Shown here piece after piece: positions 18,990 to 28,690 of a DNA stretch of 64,000 nt (positions within the stretch are counted from its first letter, which is position 1; each line of letters begins with the position of its first letter). A model generated the notes under the pieces. It was given only the letters and a program-made list of their open reading frames with translations, did no database searches and had not been told where the DNA came from. Origin of the DNA: Mycobacterium sp. IS-836 (lineage in GTDB: Bacteria > Actinomycetota > Actinomycetes > Mycobacteriales > Mycobacteriaceae); contig NZ_MBEU01000004.1 in NCBI RefSeq assembly GCF_001954275.1, positions 124,001 to 188,000 of the forward strand, read 5' to 3'. Made by a program: the position numbers and the translations under genes.

Positions 18990-19391
18990 GTGACATTCGC
19001 TCCCGGCGTGTTGGTGCATTTGTGCGGCGCACAAGCGTGGGCAGATGCCCGCGTGCGAGGCGAAATTCGCCCGGCGGCGCCCGGCTCGGACGCCGGGGAC
19101 CGGTTCATCCATCTCTCGACGCCCGACCAGGTGCATCTGCCGGCCAACCGGCTCTACCGCGGTCGCGACGACCTGGTGCTGCTGCATATCGATCCTGCCC
19201 GGCTGAACGCACCGGTGCGTTGGGAGCCGGGTGTGCCGACGGATCCCCGGTCGATGTTGTTTCCGCATCTGTACGGCCCGCTCCCGGTGGCCGCTGTGAC
19301 GAGCGTCACGGCCTATGCGCCGGGGCCCGACGGCACGTTCCCGGCGGTCGGCGGAGGTCAGGGCACGGAGTCGGCCGGGGAGTCCACGTAG
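18990..19391 (+). CDS. DUF952 protein (Rv2705c-like)
   Basis: 133 aa. DUF952 hallmark GDRFIHLSTPDQVHLPANRLY and the C-terminal FPHLYGPLP; the fold resembles ADP-ribosyltransferase-like barrels, activity unproven. GTG 18990 with aaggtg 7 nt upstream. Its last 34 bp overlap the 3' end of the convergent RidA-family gene. Confidence 0.82.
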   Translation: MTFAPGVLVHLCGAQAWADARVRGEIRPAAPGSDAGDRFIHLSTPDQVHLPANRLYRGRDDLVLLHIDPARLNAPVRWEPGVPTDPRSMLFPHLYGPLPVAAVTSVTAYAPGPDGTFPAVGGGQGTESAGEST

Positions 19392-19753
19392 GCGTCGGCT
19401 TCGATCTCCACCAGCAGCTCGGGGGCGATGAGCGCGGCGACCTCGACCATCGTCGCCGCGGGACGCACCTCACCGAAGACTTCCGCGTGCACCGCCGCAA
19501 CTTCGCGCCAGCGGGCGATGTCGGTGACATAGATGCGCGTCCGGATTACGTCGGTGAGCTCGGCGCCCGCTTGTTGGAGCGCAATCTCGATGCGGCGCAA
19601 CACCTCTCGGGTTTGGCCCGCGATGTCGCCCGCTAGCCCGGGCGCGGTTGTCCCCGCCACCGCCACGTGTGGGCCGACGCGAACGGCGCGCGAGTAGCCG
19701 ACCACCGACTCGAATTCGGAGCCGGAAGAGACGACTTTTCGGTCGGCTGACAT
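19358..19753 (-). CDS. RidA/YjgF-family protein (Rv2704-like)
   Basis: 131 aa. Typical features: VAVAGTTAPG, DVIRTRIYVTDI with the family Arg that binds the substrate carboxylate, and the C-terminal LLVEIEADAYV. RidA proteins hydrolyse reactive enamine/imine intermediates in the cytosol; subfamily specificity is not decided. In M. tuberculosis this gene is the direct neighbour of sigA; here ~4.3 kb of extra DNA separates them. Confidence 0.87.
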   Translation of the reverse strand: MSADRKVVSSGSEFESVVGYSRAVRVGPHVAVAGTTAPGLAGDIAGQTREVLRRIEIALQQAGAELTDVIRTRIYVTDIARWREVAAVHAEVFGEVRPAATMVEVAALIAPELLVEIEADAYVDSPADSVP

Positions 19754-19847
19754 ACGGTCACCCTAGCCGACGAAAAAGCCGACGAAACATGTTGGACGGC
19801 AGGCGATTAAGCTCGGCGGCACGGGCCGTCGGGCGGAGGGAGCGGCG

Positions 19848-20261
19848 ATGACCACACCCGGCATCTCCGAGGACGCGCTGCTTGCGCAAGAGGCGTGCTT
19901 CGCGCGGGCGTTCGCCGAGGGCGATCCGGCGATCGCGCGGGACCTCTATCAACCCGACGTGGCGTATGTGAGTCCGACGGTGCGTCTCTTCGATTGGCCC
20001 GCCGAGATCGAAGGCATCGAGCGCACGCTCGAATTCATCGCGCTCACCATTCGTGGCTGCTCGGCGATCCGCTACGAGGCGACCGAGTGGGCGGTCGCGC
20101 CCGGCGGGGACGCCGCGTTCGTGCGCGTGCGGTTCGACTGGGATTCGGGTGGGCAACGCCTGCGCTCGACCTATGTGGTCCTCTATCGCTACCGCGACGG
20201 CCTGATCGCCCGCCAGGAGCTCTATTACGACCCGGGCGGGCCGCTGCAGCGGCTCACTTAG
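19848..20261 (+). CDS. SnoaL/NTF2-like protein
   Basis: 137 aa alpha+beta cone fold. Motifs EACFARAFAEGDPAIARDLYQPDVAYVSPTVRL and YRYRDGLIARQELYYDPG are typical of nuclear-transport-factor-2-like enzymes and binding proteins. ggagggagcgg precedes ATG 19848. No specific reaction can be assigned. First gene of the accessory block between the RidA gene and sigA. Confidence 0.75.
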   Translation: MTTPGISEDALLAQEACFARAFAEGDPAIARDLYQPDVAYVSPTVRLFDWPAEIEGIERTLEFIALTIRGCSAIRYEATEWAVAPGGDAAFVRVRFDWDSGGQRLRSTYVVLYRYRDGLIARQELYYDPGGPLQRLT

Positions 20262-20303
20262 CCGGATGCGCGCCGGCCGCGAGTCTGGGACACTCGACGG
20301 GTC

Positions 20304-20657
20304 ATGAAACTTCGCTCCGCAGTGGCAAGCGCCGTCGTCCTGATCGGCCTCGCCGCCCCGGCCTACGCCGACGACGGGGACGGCGCGGACGCCGGCACCG
20401 ACAAAGCCTTCCTGGCGGAACTCCAACAGGCCGGCCTGACCTACCAAGACCCGAATAGTGCGGTGGCCGCCGGGAAATCGGTGTGCCAGCTCGTCGACGA
20501 GGGAAAGTCGGCCGCGGAGATCATCACCGAACTGCGTAACCGCAACCCGTCGTTCCAGGGGACGAGCGCCGCGAAGTTTACCGCGCTCGCGGCCGCCGCT
20601 TACTGCCCCCAGTACATGACCGGCGGCGGCCTGACCGACGGCGCCGGCGCGCACTAG
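20304..20657 (+). CDS. Secreted DUF732 protein
   Basis: 117 aa with a signal peptide cut after AYADD-like residues (about 21). The mature ~90 residues have the DUF732 pattern: DKAFLAELQQAGLTY, GKSVCQLVDEG, and a second Cys in AAYCPQY; the two Cys probably form a disulfide. Closely resembles the DUF732 genes at 54537 and 55586, sharing AGLTYQDP. The family is mycobacterial and abundant; function unknown. Confidence 0.82.
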   Translation: MKLRSAVASAVVLIGLAAPAYADDGDGADAGTDKAFLAELQQAGLTYQDPNSAVAAGKSVCQLVDEGKSAAEIITELRNRNPSFQGTSAAKFTALAAAAYCPQYMTGGGLTDGAGAH

Positions 20658-20721
20658 CGGCGCGACTTTCGCTGTGCTGCACGAAAAGTGACGTAGCCTG
20701 GGTCAGGGAAGGAGTCCACGC

Positions 20722-21060
20722 ATGCCCAAACTGTCGTTGACCAGACTTGCCGTAGCGGTTGGTGGTGTGACATTGGCGCTAACCGCCGGGGTCGGCGTCG
20801 CGTCGGCGGATCCCGATCTGGGTCCGGCCGTCAACACCACCTGCACCTATGACCAGCTCGTGGCCGCGTTGAACGCGCAAGACCCGACGATCGCCGCCTT
20901 TTTCAACTCCTCGCCGCAGATGCAGTCCGGACTGCGTGACTTTCTCGCCGCGGGGCCCGATCGGCGGAGGCAAATCGCCCACGACATCGTGAACGGTCCG
21001 CACGCCGGGCCGTACATCCCGGTTCTCCAGCGGACCTTCGCTACCTGCAACAACTTCTGA
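20722..21060 (+). CDS. Secreted hemophore-related protein
   Basis: 112 aa with a signal peptide (VAVGGVTLALTAGVGVASAD) and two Cys at either end of the mature domain (NTTCTYDQL and FATCNNF). Pattern matches the mycobacterial heme-binding (Rv0203-type) family: Cys-Tyr, ALNAQDP, QMQSGLRDFLAAGPDRR. ggaagga precedes ATG 20722. Heme binding is inferred from family only. Ends 9 bp before the sigA-like repeat at 21070. Confidence 0.75.
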   Translation: MPKLSLTRLAVAVGGVTLALTAGVGVASADPDLGPAVNTTCTYDQLVAALNAQDPTIAAFFNSSPQMQSGLRDFLAAGPDRRRQIAHDIVNGPHAGPYIPVLQRTFATCNNF

Positions 21061-21069
21061 GCGAGGCTC

Positions 21070-21091
21070 GCTCAGTCCAAGTAGTCGCGCA
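21070..21091. repeat. Left copy of sigA 3'-end sequence (candidate attachment-site relic)
   Basis: 22 bp matching 24049-24070, the end of sigA, at 20 of 22 positions: gctcagtc, then gtagtcgcgca, with differences at 21078 and 21080. The differences turn the penultimate Leu codon from CTC to TTG, so both copies encode RDYLD-stop on the minus strand. A minus-strand frame of up to 75 codons runs into it (ending SLVRDYLD) but shows no sigma-factor sequence further upstream. Confidence 0.55.
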
Positions 21092-21360
21092 CCAGGGATC
21101 GCTGTGCGCTGTAGTTCCTGCGTGTTTCCGTTGCTGGGCCGAGAGCGTAGATAGATCGAATATCTTTGACTGAGCCTCGCGATTCACTGAGCCGTTCGAC
21201 GTAAGCACACGCGCTCGCACGTTCCGGCCCGGCAGCGTCGATCTGAGCGTCGGGAAATGACGCGGCGGGCGCGCGATGACGTGCGGCATATAGGCACATT
21301 CAGTAGCGCTCACGCGTGTCGTCGTCAGAGTCGATCTGCCGCACTGGAAGTATTTGAATC
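21092..21360. other. 269-bp accessory sequence without an assigned gene
   Basis: A minus-strand open frame (21299 to 21072, 75 codons) covers this stretch and ends in SLVRDYLD; it has no start signal or recognised homologue and could be a gene remnant. Base composition is lower in GC than the flanking core genes. The promoter of the membrane-protein gene at 21361 must lie here. Confidence 0.4.
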
Positions 21361-21942
21361 ATGTCCGACGCACTTGTCACCGCATTGGTGACCACCGGCG
21401 GCGTGCTCCTGGTCGCAATCCTCAGCCTGATCAGTGCACGAATCGCCGCGAACGATAAGCGGAACCGCCTCGTGCGTGAAGTCGAGGTACTGAACAACCT
21501 TGAGAAATTTCCCGTTGAGCAAGAACTCATGCGCCTACAGGTGAGCCGGTCGATCGATCACCTGTGGCGGGCTACGGCGGATCGCGAAGTGACTATTCGC
21601 ATAATCTGGCAACTGTTCTGGTCCTTCTTCTTCATCGCAACCACGATCGGTCTCCTTAATCTGCCGGGGCACGTCCATCTGGGTATGTGGAAGGTTGTGT
21701 ATTTTGAGTGGCTAGGTTTCTCCTTTATCGGGTTGTTCGCTACATGGGTTTGGATGTGGCGCCCCACGGCACAGAGGGTGCGAAATTCGTCGCGTCTTCG
21801 TAAAGTGTTCGCCCGCCTCAGGCGGAAGAATAAGGATGGTGCTGGACCTGACGCGGTTGGCGGCAAGGCGGCAGCCGACGACGGGTCTGAGCAAGACAGT
21901 GATCCATCCGAATCAGTCGACCGCGGCACGGGCCGCACCTAG
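21361..21942 (+). CDS. Uncharacterised membrane protein, three predicted transmembrane helices
   Basis: 193 aa, not recognised. An N-terminal helix (LVTALVTTGGVLLVAILSLISARIA, about residues 4-28), a charged ~45-residue segment, then a helix pair (IIWQLFWSFFFIATTIGLL and WLGFSFIGLFATWVWMW, about 83-140), then a basic and finally acidic Ser/Asp-rich tail. tggaag lies 11-16 nt before the ATG. Codon use is less GC-biased than flanking genes, consistent with foreign origin. First gene of the 3 kb block inserted next to sigA. Confidence 0.65.
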   Translation: MSDALVTALVTTGGVLLVAILSLISARIAANDKRNRLVREVEVLNNLEKFPVEQELMRLQVSRSIDHLWRATADREVTIRIIWQLFWSFFFIATTIGLLNLPGHVHLGMWKVVYFEWLGFSFIGLFATWVWMWRPTAQRVRNSSRLRKVFARLRRKNKDGAGPDAVGGKAAADDGSEQDSDPSESVDRGTGRT

Positions 21943-22076
21943 CGCGCGGGCCAGCGCGCGAGCCTCGGCCGGGTCAGGAAGTCGGTCGGGTCGAGGCCGG
22001 CCATGCGCACCAGGCGCTCCTCCTCGCCTTCGTAGTGCCCGATGAACGGGTCCACGATGATGTTGCTGCTGGGTCG
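21939..22076 (-). pseudogene. C-terminal remnant of an unidentified gene
   Basis: One minus-strand frame reads about 43 codons in high-GC3 mycobacterial codons (SNIIVDPFIGHYEGEEERLV ... TRPRLARWPAR) to a TAG at 21939-21941. It is cut off at its 5' side by an in-frame TGA around 22083 and abrupt AT-richer sequence. No start or Shine-Dalgarno. I do not recognise the parent family. It overlaps the end of the preceding membrane-protein gene by 4 bp. Confidence 0.5.
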
Positions 22077-22273
22077 GGCCTCTCAATAGCAGTGCGCATA
22101 CCAGCAGTATTGGACGACTTCTGTTGCATTACAAGGGAATTCGGCAAATCGATACACGTATTCCTTATCCAGAATCCGATTCTGGGCCCGGGTGCCCAGC
22201 CCGCAGGGCCGCGCTGACGGCTGATCCAGACCGTGTTGTTACCGGGGTCGTCGAACGCAGCACGCCAAGATAG
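22077..22273. other. Spacer upstream of the coiled-coil membrane-protein gene
   Basis: About 200 bp of lower-GC sequence. No gene or strong hairpin seen; presumably holds the promoter of the gene at 22274. Confidence 0.35.
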
Positions 22274-22975
22274 ATGCTCGTGGGGCTCGTTAACAGACGC
22301 TTGCTCATCGGCGCGCTGTGCATCATTACCGCGGCCCTGGCACTTGCTCTGTGGTGCGCTCAGCCGCACGGCAGCCTTGCCGTCTGGTGGAATCCCCACT
22401 GGCCATACCTGCGGCACTTGCTGGCCCGGAAAGGCGCTACCGCGATCCAGGCAGTCGGGGCGCTGATCGCGTTTTATGGGCTCGCGAGGGCGTATCTGCG
22501 GGCGAAGTACGACCTGCGGGTCTGGCAATGGGCCAAACGGGGTGTTGCGCGGCTAGCCGGCCGCGTTGATCGACTGTGGCGGGCGCTGCTGCGCAAGCCG
22601 CTAGACGCGACCGTTCACGTCGGCCGCGCATCGGCATCGTATGCGTGGATGCCAAGTCCAGCAGTCGGAGTATCGAACGCTGTCGTCGACTTCACATTGC
22701 CGCTGCAAGAACAAATCAAGCGGTTGACCGAGTACGTGAACAAGAAAGCTGAGCAGGCTGCCGAGATGCAGGGAAACATCGCTCGGCTACAGCGAGATCT
22801 TGAGAAAGCGCGTGATAAAACTTCAGAGCTCAAACGAGAAACGTGGGCGCACATCGAAACTCAGATTCAACAGTTAAACGACCGGCTCAACAACATCCAA
22901 GCCCTAGACCTGACGTGGGCGATCTGGGGGCTTTTCATCACGTTTGTGGGTACCGTGTTGAGCCTGTGGGCGTAG
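22274..22975 (+). CDS. Uncharacterised membrane protein with coiled coil and C-terminal anchor
   Basis: 233 aa, no family recognised. Helix 1 (LLIGALCIITAALALALWC, about 9-28), helix 2 (TAIQAVGALIAFYGLARAYL, about 55-74), a basic amphipathic stretch, then a long coiled coil (about 138-205: LQEQIKRLTEYVNKKAEQAA ... IETQIQQLNDRLNNIQ) and a last hydrophobic helix at the very C terminus (WAIWGLFITFVGTVLSLW). The start ATG has only a weak aaga upstream. Between the three-helix protein and the HEPN-like gene on the same strand. Confidence 0.65.
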   Translation: MLVGLVNRRLLIGALCIITAALALALWCAQPHGSLAVWWNPHWPYLRHLLARKGATAIQAVGALIAFYGLARAYLRAKYDLRVWQWAKRGVARLAGRVDRLWRALLRKPLDATVHVGRASASYAWMPSPAVGVSNAVVDFTLPLQEQIKRLTEYVNKKAEQAAEMQGNIARLQRDLEKARDKTSELKRETWAHIETQIQQLNDRLNNIQALDLTWAIWGLFITFVGTVLSLWA

Positions 22976-23152
22976 ACGCGCCGAACGAGCGCGACGTGCG
23001 GCACATGCCGCACCACAAACTTTACACCAGTCTGCATTCTCCATATTTTCCACAAAATTCGGACATCCTGTAGGAAAAACTGGACAAACTGTCTGGAAAT
23101 CAGACCAAACATATTGTGCACGAACAGGTTTCAACGATCTACGCTGTCATTT

Positions 23153-23908
23153 ATGACTGAACCACCGGACCAGCCTGGCCCCTCAAACCAACCGATCAAG
23201 GCGGAATTCAAAGTGGTGACCGGCCTAACTGCGTCGGTGTCCATACGCAACTACATGGCCAACCAGCACCTATGGAATGCTCGGCGCGAAGCGTGGCTGT
23301 GCCGAAAACGCGAAGAAACATTGCAGAACCTTGACCGGGCTCACCTCTCGCACGCCATGATGGCCGTGCTGTCGGCGGTCGCGTTCCTTGAGGCGTTTGT
23401 CAACGCGGTGTGGCAAGACGCTGCCGACAGCGACCCAGGTGAGCACACCCACTACACCGATGGCATTCCCGACGCCGCCGTCGCGATCATGCGTGAATTG
23501 TGGACAGGCAAACGCAAAAACAAAGAGGACGCCGAACGAATGATGTCGTTACAGAGCAAGTTCCAGATCGCCCTGGTCTGCGCCGGCCGCGATCGCCTGG
23601 ATAAGGGCGCTGAGCCCTATCAGAGCGTCGACGTGCTGATCGACTTGCGAAATGAGTTGGTGCACTTCAAACCCCAGTGGTGGCACGACGACGGCAGAGA
23701 CGAAGCGAAATTTGTCGCGCAGCTGCGAGAAAAAATTAAGCAGACACGCCAGAGCCCCTTCGCACAACTCCCGCTCGGAGCTGGCTGCGCTGACTGGGCG
23801 TGTAGCTCAGTGATCGCATTCGCTAGAGACTGGCACAGTCGGATGGGACTGGCGCACGACTTTGACAAGGTCTACCTGCTTCCAACGGAGCCGTTTCAAG
23901 TGCCCTAG
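23153..23908 (+). CDS. HEPN-like protein of unknown function
   Basis: 251 aa soluble protein. A helical segment AVLSAVAFLEAFVNAVWQ (about 84-101) is followed by KFQIALVCAG and by LRNELVHFKPQW with Arg166 and His171, the Rx4-6H signature seen in HEPN ribonuclease-type domains. Such proteins occur in toxin, abortive-infection and stress loci as well as in neutral settings. ATG 23153 (MTEPPDQ) starts a Pro-rich leader; an upstream in-frame GTG (23114) is less likely. Preceded by 177 bp of AT-rich DNA that probably holds its own promoter. Family call is by motif only. Confidence 0.6.
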   Translation: MTEPPDQPGPSNQPIKAEFKVVTGLTASVSIRNYMANQHLWNARREAWLCRKREETLQNLDRAHLSHAMMAVLSAVAFLEAFVNAVWQDAADSDPGEHTHYTDGIPDAAVAIMRELWTGKRKNKEDAERMMSLQSKFQIALVCAGRDRLDKGAEPYQSVDVLIDLRNELVHFKPQWWHDDGRDEAKFVAQLREKIKQTRQSPFAQLPLGAGCADWACSSVIAFARDWHSRMGLAHDFDKVYLLPTEPFQVP

Positions 23909-24050
23909 GCAGCCCGACGCGGCGCCGCGCTGCGTGAACCCGCTCGTGGCACTGTGTCGCCTCGCGAAATTACGCACCAGCATTCACGGTTGGCGGTTTT
24001 CTTGACTGAGCTGTAAAAGGGCTGCTCAGAGGTGTAGAAGCGTTATCTGC

Positions 24051-25589
<1,539 letters not shown>

Positions 25590-25766
25590 GTACACCCCTT
25601 CGGTTGGGCTCACTTCCGGTGGGTCTGGGCATGGTGGACCGAAAGTGTCTGCTATGTCGAATGTCGGCGTTGATCTCGGCGTGAGTACTGGCACGCTATC
25701 GGTCGGGCGGTCGCCGGTGACCATTGTAACGACAGTGCGCGCTTGTACCGGCCCACCGGGCGAAAT

Positions 25767-26576
25767 TCAGTGCGTCACGTCCGAGGTGGACGCCATCGCT
25801 GCGCCGACGATGCCGGCCGTGTTGAGCAGGGCAGCGGCCACCACCGGGGTGCGGTTTGTCAGCAGCGGCAGCCATTTATCCGCCTTGCGGCTGATGCCGC
25901 CGCCCGCGATGAACAGGTCGGGCCACATCGCGTTCTCGATGGCGACCAGCACCCTGGTCACCTGCTTGGCCCACTTCTCGTAGCTCCAGTCGTTGCGCTC
26001 CTTGACCGACGACGCCGCCCGTTGCTCGGCCTCCTTGCCGCCGACCTCGAGGTGGCCGAACTCGGTGTTGGGTATCAGCGTCCCGTTGTGGATGACCGCC
26101 GATCCGATTCCGGTTCCGAACGTCAGCAACACCACCAAGCCGGAGTTGTCTTTGCCCGCCCCATACCGCTCTTCGGCGAGGCCGGCCGCGTCGGCGTCGT
26201 TGAGAACCGTGACCTCCTGGCCGTTGAGCTCGGCGGCGATGATGTCGCGCGCGTTGGTCCCGATCCACGACTTGTCCACGTTGGCCGCCGTGTGGACGAT
26301 GCCGTGGGTGACGACGCCGGGGTAGGTCACCCCGAGCGGGCCGGTCCAGCCGAACTCGTGGACGACCGCCGCGATGGTCTTGGCGACGGCCGGGGGCGTG
26401 GCCGGTTGGGGGGTCAACAGCTTGAACCGGTCGCCGATCAGCTGTCCGGTGTCCATGTCGACGATTCCGCCCTTGATTCCGCTGCCGCCGACGTCGATCC
26501 CGAATCCGCGACGTTGCGGGGTGCCGCCGGCCCCGTCGGTGGCGGGCGTGTCCGTGGTCGAGTCGGTGCTGGTCAT
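25767..26576 (-). CDS. ppgK: Polyphosphate glucokinase
   Basis: 269 aa ROK-family kinase phosphorylating glucose with polyphosphate (preferred) or ATP. N-terminal phosphate-binding motif GIDVGGSGIKGG, a central VTVLNDADAAGLAE, and VLLTFGTGIGSAV. The start at 26576 has a gaggag Shine-Dalgarno; a 131-codon in-frame extension to 26969 is a shadow of suhB. Upstream of sigA on the same strand, divergent from suhB, as in M. tuberculosis Rv2702. Confidence 0.95.
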   Translation of the reverse strand: MTSTDSTTDTPATDGAGGTPQRRGFGIDVGGSGIKGGIVDMDTGQLIGDRFKLLTPQPATPPAVAKTIAAVVHEFGWTGPLGVTYPGVVTHGIVHTAANVDKSWIGTNARDIIAAELNGQEVTVLNDADAAGLAEERYGAGKDNSGLVVLLTFGTGIGSAVIHNGTLIPNTEFGHLEVGGKEAEQRAASSVKERNDWSYEKWAKQVTRVLVAIENAMWPDLFIAGGGISRKADKWLPLLTNRTPVVAAALLNTAGIVGAAMASTSDVTH

Positions 26577-26655
26577 CGAATCTCCTCGGCGAGACTTGCG
26601 CTGTGAGCTCACCTTAGCCCCGCCGCGGCCGGGGCGACTGTGATGCGATAGGTGG

Positions 26656-27528
26656 GTGACGCGGTATGACGGTGACCCCAAGCCGCTGCGTTCCGTCGCC
26701 GAGACGCTGGCCGCCGAGGCCGCCGAGTTCGTGCGCGCTCGTCGCGCCGAGGTCTTCGGTGCCGCGGCCGGCGCCCCCGACAGCGGTGCGGTGCGCTCGA
26801 AGAGCACCCCGACCGATCCGGTCACGGTGGTCGACACCGAGACAGAACGGCTGTTGCGCGACCGGTTGGCCCAATTACGGCCTGGGGAGCCGATTCTCGG
26901 GGAGGAAGGCGGCGGGCCGACCGGCTCGGCGCCCACAGCCGACACGGTCACCTGGGTGCTGGACCCCATCGACGGGACGGTGAATTTCGTCTACGGCATC
27001 CCGGCCTATGCGGTGTCGGTCGCGGTTCAGGTCGACGGTGTGTCGGTGGCGGGGGCCGTGGCGGACGTCGTCGCCGGCCGGGTGTACTCGGCGGCGAACG
27101 GCCTCGGCGCCCACGTCACCGACGGGCGCGGGACGCACGCGTTGCGATGCAGCACCGTCGACGACTTGTCGATGGCGTTGCTGGGCACCGGTTTCGGATA
27201 TTCGAGGCGGCGCCGCGCCACCCAGGCGGCGCTGTTGGCGCGGATGTTGCCGGTGGTCCGCGACGTGCGCCGGATCGGTTCCGCCGCACTGGATTTGTGC
27301 ATGGTCGCGGCCGGCCGGTTGGACGCGTTCTACGAGCACGGGCTGCAGGCGTGGGACTCCGCCGCGGGCGCCCTGATCGCCGCCGAAGCGGGGGCCCGGG
27401 TGCTGCTGCCGGCGCCCAACGGATCCGTCGGCGGCACCGGATTGGTGGTCGCGGCCGCCCCCGGCATCGCCGACGAGCTGCTGGCGGCGCTCGAGCGGTT
27501 CAACGGCCTCGAACCGATCCCGGACTGA
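26656..27528 (+). CDS. suhB: Inositol-1-monophosphatase SuhB
   Basis: 290 aa. Mg2+-dependent phosphatase with the family motifs DTETE (about 57-61), GEEGG, DPIDGTVNFVYG (about 102-113) and C-terminal AWDSAAGALIAAEAGA. It supplies myo-inositol for phosphatidylinositol, LAM and mycothiol. GTG start at 26656. Divergent from ppgK, convergent with cei. Confidence 0.93.
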   Translation: MTRYDGDPKPLRSVAETLAAEAAEFVRARRAEVFGAAAGAPDSGAVRSKSTPTDPVTVVDTETERLLRDRLAQLRPGEPILGEEGGGPTGSAPTADTVTWVLDPIDGTVNFVYGIPAYAVSVAVQVDGVSVAGAVADVVAGRVYSAANGLGAHVTDGRGTHALRCSTVDDLSMALLGTGFGYSRRRRATQAALLARMLPVVRDVRRIGSAALDLCMVAAGRLDAFYEHGLQAWDSAAGALIAAEAGARVLLPAPNGSVGGTGLVVAAAPGIADELLAALERFNGLEPIPD

Positions 27529-27542
27529 TCGCGCCGGCGAAT

Positions 27543-28193
27543 TCAGCAGCTGCTGGCGTGAATCTTTTGCAGCAGCGCGGGATCCGACGCATCGGGGGCA
27601 CCCGGGCGGAGGCCGGCGAGCACGGTGTCGATGTCGTCGTTGTGCGCGAGCCCGGAGAAGTCGGTGCCCACGGCGAGGTCGACGGTTTCGTCGGCGCGGT
27701 TGTCGTTGAACAGTTCGGTGCACGGCGCCACCAGCCACACCGCGGCCGCGGCGGCCTGCCCGGCCGTCCCGAACCGTATCTGGCCCGGGCAGGTCAGCCG
27801 GGTGCCCGCGTAGATCGGGTCGTTGGCGGCCGTCGGCGCGGCGAAGCCCAGGTCCTTCAGCGCGCCGGCCACGTCGGCGGCCTGCCCGCCCCGGCCGCTG
27901 GCGTTGAGGACGCGGACCTTGGTGTCGGTGAGCTTGGCGGGTGTGACGTCCGCCATGGCGGATCGCGACATCTGCTCACCGAGCTGCGGCGTCGCGGATC
28001 CCTGCTTCTGCGGAGGCGGATTGCACACCGCCACCTCGTGCACCTTGGCGGGCCGGGTCAGGGCGATGGTCCACGCCACGCCCGTCACCACAACCAGGAA
28101 AATCAGCACCACGATCGCGGGGCGGGGATTGCGTCGCCGAAAGGGCCGACCGTGCTTGTCAAAGGCGGTACCCTCGGTGATTTGTGCGACCAC
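27543..28193 (-). CDS. cei: Envelope integrity protein Cei (LytR_C domain)
   Basis: 216 aa. Cytosolic basic N terminus (DKHGRPFRRRNPRP), one helix (AIVVLIFLVVVTGVAWTIAL, about 26-45), then an extracytoplasmic LytR C-terminal domain starting KVRVLNASGRGGQAADVAGAL. Four Cys in the exported part may form disulfides. M. tuberculosis Rv2700 is needed for envelope integrity and virulence. GTG start. A CRP-type site lies 65 bp upstream. Confidence 0.9.
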   Translation of the reverse strand: MVAQITEGTAFDKHGRPFRRRNPRPAIVVLIFLVVVTGVAWTIALTRPAKVHEVAVCNPPPQKQGSATPQLGEQMSRSAMADVTPAKLTDTKVRVLNASGRGGQAADVAGALKDLGFAAPTAANDPIYAGTRLTCPGQIRFGTAGQAAAAAVWLVAPCTELFNDNRADETVDLAVGTDFSGLAHNDDIDTVLAGLRPGAPDASDPALLQKIHASSC

Positions 28194-28257
28194 AGGTGCA
28201 CTCTAGCGGCACCCCAAACGCACTGTTTAGAGGCGAACACAAGGGTCAATCCAGGGG

Positions 28258-28273
28258 TGTGACGTAAATCACA
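28258..28273. promoter_or_regulatory. CRP-type binding site between cei and the DUF4193 gene
   Basis: TGTGACGTAAATCACA is a perfect match to TGTGA-N6-TCACA, the motif of cAMP receptor protein (mycobacterial CRP, Rv3676). It is 109 bp before the DUF4193 start and 65 bp before the cei start, so either divergent gene could be controlled. Confidence 0.75.
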
Positions 28274-28381
28274 ACTTAATGGGCCGTGATCCGGGCACGA
28301 ATCATTTGGTGGATGCGTTCGACGCTGGTACAAAGCGTTCCTTGGGTAACGCGGGAACGCGGGCATAGAGGGGACAGGACG

Positions 28382-28684
28382 ATGCCTACCGACTATGACG
28401 CTCCACGGCGCACCGAGACGGACGACGTCTCGGAGGATTCGCTGGAGGAGCTCAAAGCACGACGGAACGAAGCGGCCTCGGCCGTCGTCGACGTGGACGA
28501 ATCCGAATCCGCCGAGTCTTTCGAACTGCCTGGCGCCGACCTCTCCGGTGAAGAGCTCTCGGTACGCGTTATTCCGAAGCAGGCCGACGAGTTCACCTGC
28601 TCTAGCTGCTTTCTGGTGCAACACCGCAGCCGGCTCGCCAGCGAGAAGAACGGCGTGATGATCTGTACCGACTGCGCGGCCTGA
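28382..28684 (+). CDS. DUF4193 zinc-ribbon protein (Rv2699c-like)
   Basis: 100 aa. An acidic N-terminal region (ESESAESFELPGADLSGEEL) precedes a C-terminal four-Cys ribbon FTCSSCFLVQHR ... MICTDCA. Sequence nearly invariant across mycobacteria, where the gene is essential or strongly needed in transposon screens as I recall. ggacag lies before ATG 28382. Function unknown. Confidence 0.85.
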   Translation: MPTDYDAPRRTETDDVSEDSLEELKARRNEAASAVVDVDESESAESFELPGADLSGEELSVRVIPKQADEFTCSSCFLVQHRSRLASEKNGVMICTDCAA

Positions 28685-28690
28685 GCCAGG

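Noticed and set aside
21041..21313. 90-codon minus-strand frame over the left sigA-like repeat
   Set aside because: Runs into the hemophore gene end and uses a different frame from the RDYLD match; no coding signal.
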